Below, one piece after another: positions 24,891 through 32,420 of a stretch of DNA of 34,436 nucleotides. This stretch comes from Novosphingobium sp. 17-62-19 (GTDB lineage: Bacteria > Pseudomonadota > Alphaproteobacteria > Sphingomonadales > Sphingomonadaceae). The stretch is taken from positions 1 through 34,436 of the forward strand of contig NZ_NCII01000030.1 in NCBI RefSeq assembly GCF_002256775.1, in the 5' to 3' direction. Position numbers and translations under genes: made by a program. Position 1 is the first letter of the stretch. Each line of letters begins with the position of its first letter. The notes beneath the pieces are model-generated. The model had not been told where the DNA came from, did no database searches, and saw nothing but the letters and a program-made list of their open reading frames with translations.

Positions 24891-25175
24891 TCAGCCGGCC
24901 ATCAAGCGCAAGTGGGACGGCGGGCAAACCCTGAGACCGAAAAACGCCCCCGGCAAATGCCAGTAGCCTGCGTGGAGAACCCACGACATCGATCGTCCAG
25001 CTCTCAATTTGCGATAACCGAACCACGTTCCGACCGCACAAATCAGGCCGATGACAACATGCTGCGTCAGGACGCCCCAGACAAACGGGATGAACATGAC
25101 GAGGAACTCGTCGAGCGTCCAAAATCCGATCAGTTCGGGATCGTCGAGATGCCTGGGGATCGTGAAGCGGTCCAT
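24891..25175 (-). CDS. traL: Conjugal transfer protein TraL
   Basis: TraL is a small inner-membrane protein needed for pilus assembly. The 94-aa product (F TraL 91) begins with the typical MDRFTIPRHLDDPELIGFW, has hydrophobic segments at about 22-55 (DEFLVMFIPFVWGVLTQHVV, LICAVGTWFGY) and ends with YWHLPGAFFGLRVCPPSHLR. It follows traA by 64 bp, a gap containing a stem-loop. The start at 25175 is chosen on family similarity; in-frame codons upstream lack it. Confidence 0.9.
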   Translation of the reverse strand: MDRFTIPRHLDDPELIGFWTLDEFLVMFIPFVWGVLTQHVVIGLICAVGTWFGYRKLRAGRSMSWVLHAGYWHLPGAFFGLRVCPPSHLRLMAG

Positions 25176-25197
25176 GGGTCTGCCCACCGTCAGTTGA

Positions 25198-25227
25198 CGC
25201 GCCGTTCGGGGGATGGAGGCCGGCGCG
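25198..25227 (-). terminator. Stem-loop between traA and traL
   Basis: CGCGCCG (25198-25204) and CGGCGCG (25221-25227) form a perfect 7-bp GC stem with a 16-nt loop just after the pilin gene. No T-run follows, so it is more likely an attenuator or a 3' mRNA stabiliser that raises traA message over the rest of the operon than a full terminator. Confidence 0.4.
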
Positions 25228-25239
25228 CTGGTCGCCGTC

Positions 25240-25569
25240 TCAGATCGTTGCCGTGACGGTCGAAGTGACAATCGGAATGCCGGTGCCCGCGCCGACGCCG
25301 ACGCCGACGGGGATCGCGACCTGGCCCAGCGAGAACCGGCCCGAAGCAAGGCCGACAATGCCGCCGGCGAGTGAGAGCACAGTGATGATCTTGCCGCCCG
25401 ACCCTTGCAGGAAGCCCGAAAACTTGGTGAGCGCGGTGTTGAACGTCGCATCGGTGCCTGCAACAGCAGCGTCCGCGCCAAGTACCGTTCCTGCTGCGAC
25501 GATCGCCGCCGCCAGCGCCAAGGATTGCACCGATGACGGCACCGCGCCGCCAAGCTTCCTGATGTCCAT
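25240..25569 (-). CDS. traA: Conjugative pilin TraA (F-type)
   Basis: This is the prepilin of the conjugative pilus, 109 aa. A long leader (basic MDIRKLGG, then SLALAAAIVAAGTVLGADAAVA) would be cut after about residue 37 to leave a 72-aa mature pilin, close to the 70 aa of F pilin. The mature part has two hydrophobic segments (IITVLSLAGGIVGLASG and VAIPVGVGVGAGTGIPIV) separated by a short polar loop, as in F pilins. A perfect AGGAGGT ribosome binding site lies 8 bp before the ATG, the strongest in the operon and fitting a highly made subunit. It is the first recognisable gene of the transfer operon. The S26-type peptidase encoded downstream could process it. Confidence 0.88.
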   Translation of the reverse strand: MDIRKLGGAVPSSVQSLALAAAIVAAGTVLGADAAVAGTDATFNTALTKFSGFLQGSGGKIITVLSLAGGIVGLASGRFSLGQVAIPVGVGVGAGTGIPIVTSTVTATI

Positions 25570-26003
25570 TTCGAGACCTCCTGATAAAGTTGTGCGGCTG
25601 TTGGTCCGCCCACTCAGAAAGCCTCACTCCGGCCTTGTCCGGCAACGCGTGGAGATCGGAGGAACAGAAAAAATGCTGCGCAGCATGCGCCGCGGTGCAG
25701 CTCCGAAGCCATCCCGGGACAGGTTGATGCCAGTGCTGTGCGCAATGCACGCCACACCGGTCCAAATCCCGACCGGCACGGTGCAACTGGCATCCCAGCA
25801 CGGATCCAATTCAGACCAGAGTGGGCCACTGCTGATCGAATCGCGCGGGAGTGCTTGAAGAGCGTGATCAACCTGCCCCAACACCCGCGCCGCCGCCGAC
25901 AATACCCCTTTTCCGGGAATGGCCGGAAGCCCTGCGGTCAGGCAATTTCTGACCTGGCGGACCTGCGGCACATTGCGCGCACACGGACCGCACACGGGGG
26001 CGC
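25570..26003. other. Tra operon leader / divergent interval, no assigned gene
   Basis: This is 434 bp between traA and the divergent gene at 26004. Apart from the traA ribosome binding site at about 25578-25584 I can support nothing firmly. On the minus strand two frames stay open (25614-25871 from a TTG, and 25624-26058 from a GTG). Neither has a recognisable motif or good start signals, though a small transfer gene here cannot be excluded. The tra promoter and its operators are expected here. Confidence 0.4.
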
Positions 26004-26480
26004 ATGACCATGCTTGCCAGAAATGACTACGCGGATTGCGGGAGCCCACCGATGACACTGATGCAAGGGCTTTGCGCCATCATCGCCCGCGAAATCGGTC
26101 GCCGCGATTTGAGCTTGCGCCACCTGTGCGAGGCCGGCGCCATCCGCCGTCGGCAAGGATTTCGAGAGCGCTTGGCTGCGGCCACGCTGTGCTCGCAGGA
26201 GATTGACGCTTTGGTACGATACCTCGAGATCGATCCTGTGCGTGTCGTGATTGCGCTTGAAGTATTCGGGGACAGCGAAAGCTACTTCGAGACACTGGGT
26301 CTTAATCTTTCCAATGTCTGCCGCGCCCTCAAAGGGGCAGCCGAACGGCACGAGGCGGCGCTCGATTGCGCATTCGAGCCAATGCGTCCCGGCCTGTGCG
26401 CCGCGATCGCGGACAGGATTTGCCAGGCGCTTGTCGCGCATCACGCGCGCGTCGAAGAGGCCCGTTCAGCTGCATTGTAA
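26004..26480 (+). CDS. Unrecognised 158-aa protein, possible regulator
   Basis: I do not recognise a family. The protein is mainly helical and Ala/Leu/Arg-rich. A segment near residues 60-85 (LCSQEIDALVRYLEIDPVRV) could be a helix-turn-helix or a small helical bundle. There is no signal peptide or membrane segment. It is divergent from the transfer operon, where a transfer regulator might sit. Start choice is open: ATG 26004 follows a G-run, while ATG 26052 has GGAG 7 bp upstream and would give 142 aa. The 3' end is convergent with the lytic transglycosylase gene. Cytoplasmic regulator is an inference only. Confidence 0.6.
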   Translation: MTMLARNDYADCGSPPMTLMQGLCAIIAREIGRRDLSLRHLCEAGAIRRRQGFRERLAAATLCSQEIDALVRYLEIDPVRVVIALEVFGDSESYFETLGLNLSNVCRALKGAAERHEAALDCAFEPMRPGLCAAIADRICQALVAHHARVEEARSAAL

Positions 26481-26486
26481 CGCTCC

Positions 26487-26511
26487 TGACCCAAGTTTCG
26501 CGTTCGGGTCA
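26487..26511. terminator. Short hairpin between convergent genes
   Basis: TGACCC (26487-26492) and GGGTCA (26506-26511) can pair across the short gap between the convergent genes ending at 26480 and 26509. There is no T-run, so a bidirectional terminator is only a weak suggestion. Confidence 0.25.
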
Positions 26512-27327
26512 TTGCGGCGTCGAGGTGACCGGCCTGACCGAGAAACTCATGAGTTCCGCCTGTTTGGCTTTTGTCGCGGGCCTCTTCGCCTCAGCCAAAA
26601 TCAGGGCTGCGGGTGCCCGGCCCTCAAGCAGAATACCCAGCACGCTGCCGACGTAGTCACGCGTCTCGCGGAATGGCGGAACCCCTTTATGCCGCCGAAC
26701 CTGCCCAGGGCCGGCATTGTAAGCTGCAAGTGCAAGGTCATAGCGTCCAAAAGCGTCGAGTTGCTGCTTCAGGTAACGCGCACCGCCCTTGAGATTCTGC
26801 AGGGCGTTCCAGGGGTTGACGACGCCCAGTGCAGTCGCTGTGCCTGGCATCAACTGGGTCAAGCCAATCGCGCCCCGGTGACTAACCGCTGCCGAATTGT
26901 AGCGGCTTTCCTGTATGATCAGCGCGTCAAGCAGCGCAACCGGCACGCCTTCTGCGCAGGCTGTCGATGCCACAATCGGGAGCAAGCGCGCGCGCCGGAT
27001 CCGGACGATCCGCGAATGCCCATTTTGCTGTGAAATGCCGGCCAGCCCACAAGCCCTGTCCGATCCCGGTGCCAATGCCGATGTCCGAAAGGGTGATGGA
27101 CTCCACAGCGCGTCCTCAACCATACCCAGCTGCCTCACCGGATTTACCGATGGCGCTGATCGCTCCGCGCTGCCCTGCGAGCGTGCCACATCGAGAAGCG
27201 CGAAAGCCTGGTCGGCCTTGGTGTGTCCGGTAAATGACTGACGGACGGCTTCGCGAGCACCGACTGGTCCAGTAGAAAAGGCAGTGACAAAACAAGCCGC
27301 GAGAACGTGAACGCAACATCTTATCAT
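26509..27327 (-). CDS. Lytic transglycosylase (SLT domain, VirB1-like)
   Basis: This 272-aa periplasmic lytic transglycosylase cleaves peptidoglycan glycan strands, in this context to let the transfer apparatus pass the wall. A signal peptide is present (CCVHVLAACFVTAFSTGPVGA, cleavage after about 24). A linker with no clear motif runs to about 110, then the SLT domain at about 115-250. The catalytic Glu is in ALIIQESRYNS (E140), followed by RGAIGLTQLMPGTA, PWNALQNLKGGARYLKQQL and the family motif LALAAYNAGPGQV. It is upstream of the transfer operon on the same strand but separated from traA by a divergent gene, so it is probably transcribed separately. Confidence 0.9.
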   Translation of the reverse strand: MIRCCVHVLAACFVTAFSTGPVGAREAVRQSFTGHTKADQAFALLDVARSQGSAERSAPSVNPVRQLGMVEDALWSPSPFRTSALAPGSDRACGLAGISQQNGHSRIVRIRRARLLPIVASTACAEGVPVALLDALIIQESRYNSAAVSHRGAIGLTQLMPGTATALGVVNPWNALQNLKGGARYLKQQLDAFGRYDLALAAYNAGPGQVRRHKGVPPFRETRDYVGSVLGILLEGRAPAALILAEAKRPATKAKQAELMSFSVRPVTSTPQ

Positions 27328-28076
27328 CCGACAATACCCCTTGCGGCAGGAGTGGTCGGGTTATCGCAAGGCCGAGTTTTGCAGAGTGAGACGAAGTGGG
27401 CAAGCCTTGCGCTGCTGCTGCACCAGCGTGATTTGCATGACGCTGTCCGAACGGCGTGCGCGGGGCTGTAGAACATGCCCTTGCGGATCAGGCTGCTGCG
27501 TGTCGGTGCCACGCTGTTCTCTTTCATACCCAGCACTTCGGCAAGGTCATCCGACCGGTGCGGCCCCAGTGGCACAAAGGCGAATGGGCGCTCGGCATAG
27601 GATTTGGCTGGGCCCATCTGGCCGAGGAGTTGCGGCAGACCTGCCCCCACCTGCGTGATGGGCAACTGCGCCTGGTTGGCGCGGTGCAGTGCGCTGATCA
27701 GCGCGGCCAGTTCCTCTTCGGGCACATATTGCAGTTCATCGATGGCGAGCACAAAAGCATTGCCGTGTTCTTGCCCCGCCTCGCCCGCCACGCGGATCAG
27801 GTCGGCGAGATCGGATTCCAAGTCCCTACTGCCGGCCAACCCCGGCTTCACCTCGAAATCGAGCGCGATTTCGAATCCTTTGTAAACGACGCGCGTCGTC
27901 AGCAGAACGGTCTTGTCCACGCCGCCCTAGCCATAGAAAATCAGGCTGTGCGCCGCGCGTCCGTTGCGGATACAATTCAGTGCTACAGCCGCATCCTCGA
28001 TCAGCGGGGCACGACCAGCGAGTCCGGGCGGGAGAGTACTAGCGCCTGGCGCAAAGGGGTTTCAGCGTCTATCCAT
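27324..28076 (-). pseudogene. Decayed AAA+ ATP-binding protein
   Basis: This is the remnant of a stand-alone AAA ATPase of a family common in bacterial accessory DNA. Reading from ATG 28076, the expected N-terminus is NPFAPGASTLPPGLAGR, then IRNGRAAHSLIFYG, a TAG stop (27927-27929) and GGVDKTVLL. The Walker A therefore contains a nonsense codon and GKT has become DKT. A TGA also sits at the fifth codon. After Walker A the sequence jumps directly to VVYKGFEIALDFEV, a deletion of the middle of the domain. Walker B is intact (FVLAIDELQYVPEEELAALI). A second fusion joins YAERPFAFVPLGP to HRSDDLAEVLG, losing roughly 100 residues. The C-terminal homology stops at about 27480 (MFYSPAH). These deletions are judged from my memory of the family layout. 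Confidence 0.78.
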
Positions 28077-28082
28077 AAACAG

Positions 28083-28121
28083 GTTAGCGCAGTTTATCGC
28101 TTTTCTGTAAACTCACCTAAC
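28083..28121. repeat. Imperfect 14-bp inverted repeat near ATPase pseudogene
   Basis: GTTAGCGCAGTTTA (28083-28096) and TAAACTCACCTAAC (28108-28121) form an inverted repeat matching at 11 of 14 positions, with an 11-bp spacer. It lies directly upstream of the pseudogene start and could be its operator or a recombination site. Confidence 0.4.
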
Positions 28122-28525
28122 ATCACTATAGATTCCACCGCATCTGTCGGCTTGTACGCCATCCGCACCATCGCGCGACGGCAATTACGTCCGTTCAACG
28201 ATATCGGCCGAATCATCCAATCGGCGCTCTCCGGACTCGGCCTACGTTCGGCTTACTTATCGAACTTATTGAAACCGTCCGATACGGTCCATCCAACACT
28301 CCCGCTGGCAAATGGCCCGAGCTATTCCAAGCATTCGGACGAAGACATCTACCATCGGCGAACTCGCGACAACGCCAACAATCGTCCGTCGTAACTTGCC
28401 GTAGGTTCAAGAGGTGGTCGCAATAATTGAGCGACCGATGGCCGCCCGCCCGATCGCGGCCCGTTCAGGGAACGGGAGCATCCACCCGATCCCTCTCTCC
28501 ATTTGAAACGAGATAACGCCAGCGG
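28122..28525. other. Gene-free stretch
   Basis: About 400 bp with lower GC than the surroundings. Several short frames are open on both strands, but none has a recognisable product, signal peptide or good start site. I see no RNA gene or repeat here. Confidence 0.4.
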
Positions 28526-28594
28526 ATTTGATGATCGCCTGTGAACACCAACACAGTTTGGTGTAAGCAAAACCCTATTTCACGATCATCAAAT
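28526..28594. promoter_or_regulatory. Inverted repeats upstream of Fic gene 1
   Basis: ATTTGATGATCG (28526-28537) recurs inverted as CGATCATCAAAT (28583-28594) around a 45-bp loop. Inside the loop is a smaller dyad, ACACCAA (28545-28551) and TTGGTGT (28558-28564). The group lies 84 bp before the Fic start and may hold its operators; the Fic product has a winged-helix-like C-terminus. The role is inferred. Confidence 0.45.
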
Positions 28595-28677
28595 GGTGTA
28601 GCCTTCGATAGACAAACATCAAAAGGCCGCGTGTGACTCGCGCTTGCCCGCCCATGATGGCCTGACGGAGACGCCAT

Positions 28678-29793
28678 TTGCCTGTTGCCTATCACGAAGG
28701 ATGCTTTCCGCCTGCCGCGCTTGACCTTGGCGTACTGTTTCCGCTGGTCGGGCCCGCCAATGCCGCGATCGCGCGGTATGAGGGCGTCCTCGCAGGCATC
28801 CCCAATCCCGATATCCTGCTGTCACCGCTGACCGCCCGCGAAGCTGTGCTGTCCAGCAAGATCGAGGGAACGCAGGTGACGCTGGGCGAGGTTCTGGAGT
28901 TTGAAGCTCAGGGCCACCTGTTTGACGAGAGCACGCCAAAGAAGGCCGATGCGCGCGAAGTGTTGAACTACCGCGCCGCCCTGCGCGAGGCGGAAAGCCT
29001 GATGACACAACTTCCGCTATCGCAGCGGCTGATCAAAGCCACTCATCGTGTGCTGATGGATGGCGCCCGCGGCCGCCACAAGGATCCTGGCGAATACCGC
29101 CGCATCCCGAACTGGATCGGGCCAGACGGCTGTACCATTGAGCAGGCGCGCTTCGTGCCACCCGGTGCCGACCGCATCGACGGCGCAATGGCGGGCTGGG
29201 AAGCCTACATTCACGCCGATGCGCCAGACCGACTGGTGCAATTGGCCATCGTTCATGCTGAGTTTGAGTCAATCCACCCGTTTCTCGACGGTAACGGGCG
29301 CATCGGGCGGCTGATCATTCCGCTTTTCCTCTATGCCCACGGGTTGCTCTCGCGGCCGAACTTCTATCTCTCAGAATATCTCGAGGCCAATCGCAACGAA
29401 TATTACGATCGCATGCTCGCCGTCTCCCGAGACGATGACTGGAGCGGATGGGTGGCCTTCTTCCTGCGCGGCATCATCGCTCAGGCCGAAGCCAACACCC
29501 AGAAGGCGCAGGCGATCCTGTCCCTTCATCAGGACAAGCGTGACTGGGTGGTGGAAATCACCCACTCGCAATTTGCCGTTCGCGCACTCGACTGGATCTT
29601 CCAGCGCCCGATCTTCCAGACGCCGGATTTTATAGCTTCGGCCCAAATTCCACCGGCAACGGCGCGAAAGATCATCCGTGACCTACGTGATAATGGCCTG
29701 CTGCGCGAACTGGTGCCAGCTTCGGGTCGCGCACCGGCGACATTCGTTTTCTCCGAACTGCTCAACATTGCAGAGGGGCGAGAGGCCTTTTGA
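28678..29793 (+). CDS. Fic-family AMP transferase 1 (class II, with wHTH)
   Basis: This 371-aa Fic protein probably transfers AMP from ATP to a protein Ser/Thr/Tyr or acts on itself. The N-terminal inhibitory helix carries S-x-x-x-E-G (SSKIEG, S59-G64), marking a class II Fic with a built-in antitoxin. The Fic motif HPFLDGNGRIGR at 200-211 is complete, with catalytic His, Asp/Asn and both arginines. The flap region (HKDPGEYRRIPNWIG) precedes it. The C-terminal part, about 290-371 (IPPATARKIIRDLRDNGLLR), is a winged-helix domain. The start is TTG at 28678 with GGAG 7 bp upstream; an ATG further up (28654) runs into a stop. The gene looks intact. An IS110-type element follows. Confidence 0.92.
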   Translation: MPVAYHEGCFPPAALDLGVLFPLVGPANAAIARYEGVLAGIPNPDILLSPLTAREAVLSSKIEGTQVTLGEVLEFEAQGHLFDESTPKKADAREVLNYRAALREAESLMTQLPLSQRLIKATHRVLMDGARGRHKDPGEYRRIPNWIGPDGCTIEQARFVPPGADRIDGAMAGWEAYIHADAPDRLVQLAIVHAEFESIHPFLDGNGRIGRLIIPLFLYAHGLLSRPNFYLSEYLEANRNEYYDRMLAVSRDDDWSGWVAFFLRGIIAQAEANTQKAQAILSLHQDKRDWVVEITHSQFAVRALDWIFQRPIFQTPDFIASAQIPPATARKIIRDLRDNGLLRELVPASGRAPATFVFSELLNIAEGREAF

Positions 29794-29922
29794 CCACGAG
29801 CGCCTTCAACCCGGACATACGCGCTCCAGTTTGACGTGATCGATTCTTGATGGGGTGGACGCCCCCCGACGGCATCTATGTGCCAAAGTGGAGGTGTTGA
29901 AACACCACTTGAGGAGGCGTCC
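29794..29922 (+). ncRNA. IS110 leader, candidate bridge RNA region
   Basis: This is the 129 bp between the Fic stop and the transposase GTG. It has two nested paired elements: GGACGCC (29857-29863) with GGCGTCC (29916-29922), and inside it GGTGTT (29893-29898) with AACACC (29901-29906), whose stem extends to AAGT/ACTT with a bulge. IS110-group elements encode a structured bridge RNA in the non-coding end before the transposase gene. The position and folding fit, but the element's left end is not mapped and I cannot identify target and donor loops. The outer right arm overlaps the transposase ribosome binding region. Confidence 0.4.
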
Positions 29923-30594
29923 GTGTCGCAGGTTACCACAATCGGTCTGGATATCGCCAAGAACGTTTTTCACGCACATGGCGCCGACGAGCGCGGCGCC
30001 ATGGTTTTCAGCCGCAAGCTGACCAGGGCAAAGCTGCTCGATTTCTTCGCCGGCCAGCCAGCCTGTGTCGTGGCTCTCGAAGCCTGTGGCGGCGCACATC
30101 ACTGGGCGCGCGAGTTGCAGGCCATGGGCCACGAAGTTCGGCTGATCCCGCCCGCCTACGTCAAACCGTTTGTGAAGCGGAACAAGAACGATGCGATCGA
30201 TGCAGAGGCGATCTGCGAAGCGGCGCAACGACCTGGCATGCGCTTCGTGGCGGTGAAGACCGAGGAGCAGCAGGCTGCAGGATTGGTGTTTCGCACACGG
30301 GACCTCGTTGTGCGTCAGCGCACCCAGTTGATCAACGCGATCCGCGGACATCTGGCAGAGTATGGCTGGGTGGCACCGCGGGGCACGGCAAACATGACGC
30401 TGCTGGCGTCACTCATCGACGAAGAAGAGATGGCCTCGACATTGCCGGCAGCGGCGCTGCCGATGTTGCTGGCGTCACTCATCGACGAAGAAGAGATGGC
30501 CTCGACATTGCCGGCAGCGGCGCTGCCGATGTTCAAGCTCATGCTCGACTTGCTGGCCGAGTTGGACAATCGCGTCGCTACGCTCGACCGTGAA
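29923..30594 (+). pseudogene. IS110-family transposase, C-terminally truncated
   Basis: The N-terminal DEDD (RuvC-like) domain of an IS110 transposase is present. TTIGLDIAKNVFHAHG holds the first Asp, VVALEACGGAHHW the Glu, and KRNKNDAIDAEAICEA the two downstream Asp residues. The start is GTG at 29923 with GAGGAGG 5 bp upstream. The protein reads normally to ATLDRE (codon ending 30594) and then becomes unrelated sequence that is the antisense of a helicase gene. The C-terminal Tnp20 domain with its catalytic serine is therefore gone, and the element is dead. Inside is a perfect in-frame 66-bp tandem duplication at 30401-30532. Confidence 0.88.
30401..30532. repeat. Perfect 66-bp tandem duplication in IS110 transposase
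   Basis: Bases 30401-30466 and 30467-30532 are identical. The unit encodes 22 residues (LLASLIDEEEMASTLPAAAL plus PM) in frame, so the reading frame stays open. The lack of any mismatch points to a recent event. Confidence 0.95.
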
Positions 30595-31245
30595 CCGGTC
30601 TTCATCCTCTGGGGCCAGCACGGGGATGGCATCGCCGCGGAAATAGCTGCCGGTCATGGCGACGATATGCGCCTTGTCCCGTCCGATCAGCTGCGCAAGC
30701 TGAGCGCCGAGGCGGTTTCCGGCATCGGCGGAAACATGATGGAATTCGTCAATCGCGATGAGGCGGTTGTCGAACGCTTCCGGCCCCAACTCGTCAAACG
30801 CAAAACGGAATGTCGCATGGGTGCAGACCAGCACCTTTTCCTCGCTGGCGAGGAATTCGCCGACCGCTTTTACCTTGGACTTCGCCACCTTTGGATCGTC
30901 AGCACCGGGCGTGTTGCACAGGTTCCATTGCGGGGCGACAACCCAGTCGGCGAAGAATCCGTACTTGCTGAGAGGTTCGCTGCCGAAGCTCGCGCCGATG
31001 GAGCGTTCCGGTACGCAGATGATGGCCTGGCGGACACCTTGATTAGTCAGCTTGTCCAACGCCACGAACATCAACGCGCGCGACTTGCCGGAAGCTGGCG
31101 GCGATTTGATCAGCAGATACTGCTCGCCGCGCTTTTCGTACACCTGCGCCTGCATTGGCCGCATTCCCAGCTCGTCGGACTTCGTCGACACGCCGGTGTG
31201 GGCGGCCTTGAAGGACACGGCAGGGATGATCTTGTCGTCGGCCAT
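30595..31245 (-). pseudogene. SF2 DEAD/DEAH helicase, 3' end lost at IS110 junction
   Basis: This is the N-terminal part, about 218 residues, of a restriction-type superfamily 2 helicase. It starts at ATG 31245, 7 bp after the Fic 2 stop. Walker A is SPPASGKS (about 48-55), motif Ia-like IICVPERSIGASF, Walker B IAIDEFHHV (D166-E167) and motif III MTGSYFRGD. The family match ends at APEDEDRF, exactly where the IS110 sequence begins on the other strand. RecA domain 2 and the C-terminus are missing and are not found elsewhere in the window. Related helicases in other bacteria lie next to DNA methyltransferases, as here. The product, if made, cannot be an active helicase. Confidence 0.85.
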
Positions 31246-31252
31246 GCGGAAG

Positions 31253-32389
31253 CTACTTTCGGAAGAGTTCAAGATAGTCGTGGAACAGGAACAGGCGATT
31301 GCGGCGTCCTCCGGTTACTTCCACCAGCACGCCTTGCTCCACCATATCATTGATCAGCGATGCGGCAGTATTGGTCGTGGTGGAGAGCAATGCCGTCACC
31401 GCCTTCACGTCGGTGACGGGCTGGGCATAGAGGTTGCGCATCAGTTGCTGCGCATTTTCCTGTCGCCGATGGCTAAAGCGCGGGAGCACTTCGCGCTCGA
31501 TGCGTTCCTTCAGCGCAAGGATTGCGCGGAAGACGCCCGCCGATCCTCGGGCCGTTTCCTCCACCCCGTGCAGGAAGAAGACCAGCCAGTCGCGCAAGTG
31601 GTTCCCTTGACGCACGGCCATCATGTGGTCGACATAGGCGGTCTTGTTTCGCTCGAAATAGTCGGACAGGTAGAGCGCTGGCCTTACCAGCAGCTTTTCC
31701 GAGGCGAGGTAGAGCGAGATCATCAGCCGCCCCAAGCGTCCGTTGCCGTCCAGGAACGGGTGGATCGTCTCGAACTGGTAGTGCGCGATCGCGATCTTGA
31801 TCAGCGGTGGCACCATGGCTTCGGCGTTGTGCAGGAACTTTTCCAGATCGCTCATCAGTTCCGGCACATGATCGTGGTGCGGCGGCACGAACACGGCATT
31901 CTTCAGGCTTACCCCGATCCAGTTCTGGCTGATGCGAAATTCGCCTGGCCGCTTTGTTTCACCGCGTACCCCGTCGAGCAGGATGGCGTGGGTATCGCGC
32001 AGCAGTTGGTTGGACAGCGGCAAACGTTCCAGGCTGTCGATGGCGAAGGAGATGGCGCGGATGTAGTTCTGGACCTCGCTCCAGTCGTCGCGCACCTCGG
32101 GCAGCAGGTCTTCTGCATCTTTGAACGCATCTTCGATGTTGGTCTGGGTGCCCTCGATCCGGCTCGATTGCGTGGCTTCCTTGGCCACGTACATGCGGAT
32201 GAAGAATTCGATGTCGGGGATCAACTGGGCAAAGGCGTTCAACTCGCCAAGCGCGCGGTCGGCCTGGCCGAGCAGTTGCAGGACCTGCGGGTCGGATATC
32301 GTCCAGCCATGGTTGATCGGCTCCGGCAGGAAGCTGCGATACTCTAACTGGGCTTCAAACTGCCCTGCCTGATAGGCTGAAAGCTCCAT
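31253..32389 (-). CDS. Fic-family AMP transferase 2 (class II, with wHTH)
   Basis: A second 378-aa class II Fic protein. The inhibitory motif SSRIEG is at 75-80 and the complete Fic motif HPFLDGNGRLGR at 210-221. The flap (KRPGEFRISQNWIG) precedes the motif, and the winged-helix-like C-terminus (TNTAASLINDMVEQGVLVEV) ends in RNRLFLFHDYLELF. It has the same architecture as Fic 1 but only moderate similarity, so they are paralogues or independent acquisitions rather than a recent duplication. It is on the minus strand between the 251-aa gene and the helicase and reads with both. The 159 bp upstream contain two copies of a 16-bp repeat that may be its operator. The gene looks intact while its downstream neighbour is broken. 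Confidence 0.92.
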   Translation of the reverse strand: MELSAYQAGQFEAQLEYRSFLPEPINHGWTISDPQVLQLLGQADRALGELNAFAQLIPDIEFFIRMYVAKEATQSSRIEGTQTNIEDAFKDAEDLLPEVRDDWSEVQNYIRAISFAIDSLERLPLSNQLLRDTHAILLDGVRGETKRPGEFRISQNWIGVSLKNAVFVPPHHDHVPELMSDLEKFLHNAEAMVPPLIKIAIAHYQFETIHPFLDGNGRLGRLMISLYLASEKLLVRPALYLSDYFERNKTAYVDHMMAVRQGNHLRDWLVFFLHGVEETARGSAGVFRAILALKERIEREVLPRFSHRRQENAQQLMRNLYAQPVTDVKAVTALLSTTTNTAASLINDMVEQGVLVEVTGGRRNRLFLFHDYLELFRK

Positions 32390-32420
32390 ATCTCAGAAAA
32401 CGCCTCTCAATCTGCCATTG

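Noticed and set aside
27456-28394. Plus-strand open frame of about 312 codons
   Set aside because: Its first part is antisense to the ATPase pseudogene and the rest has no recognisable feature.
30595-31353. Continuation of the IS110 transposase frame to 31353
   Set aside because: After 30594 the frame no longer resembles IS110; the minus strand encodes an evident helicase there.
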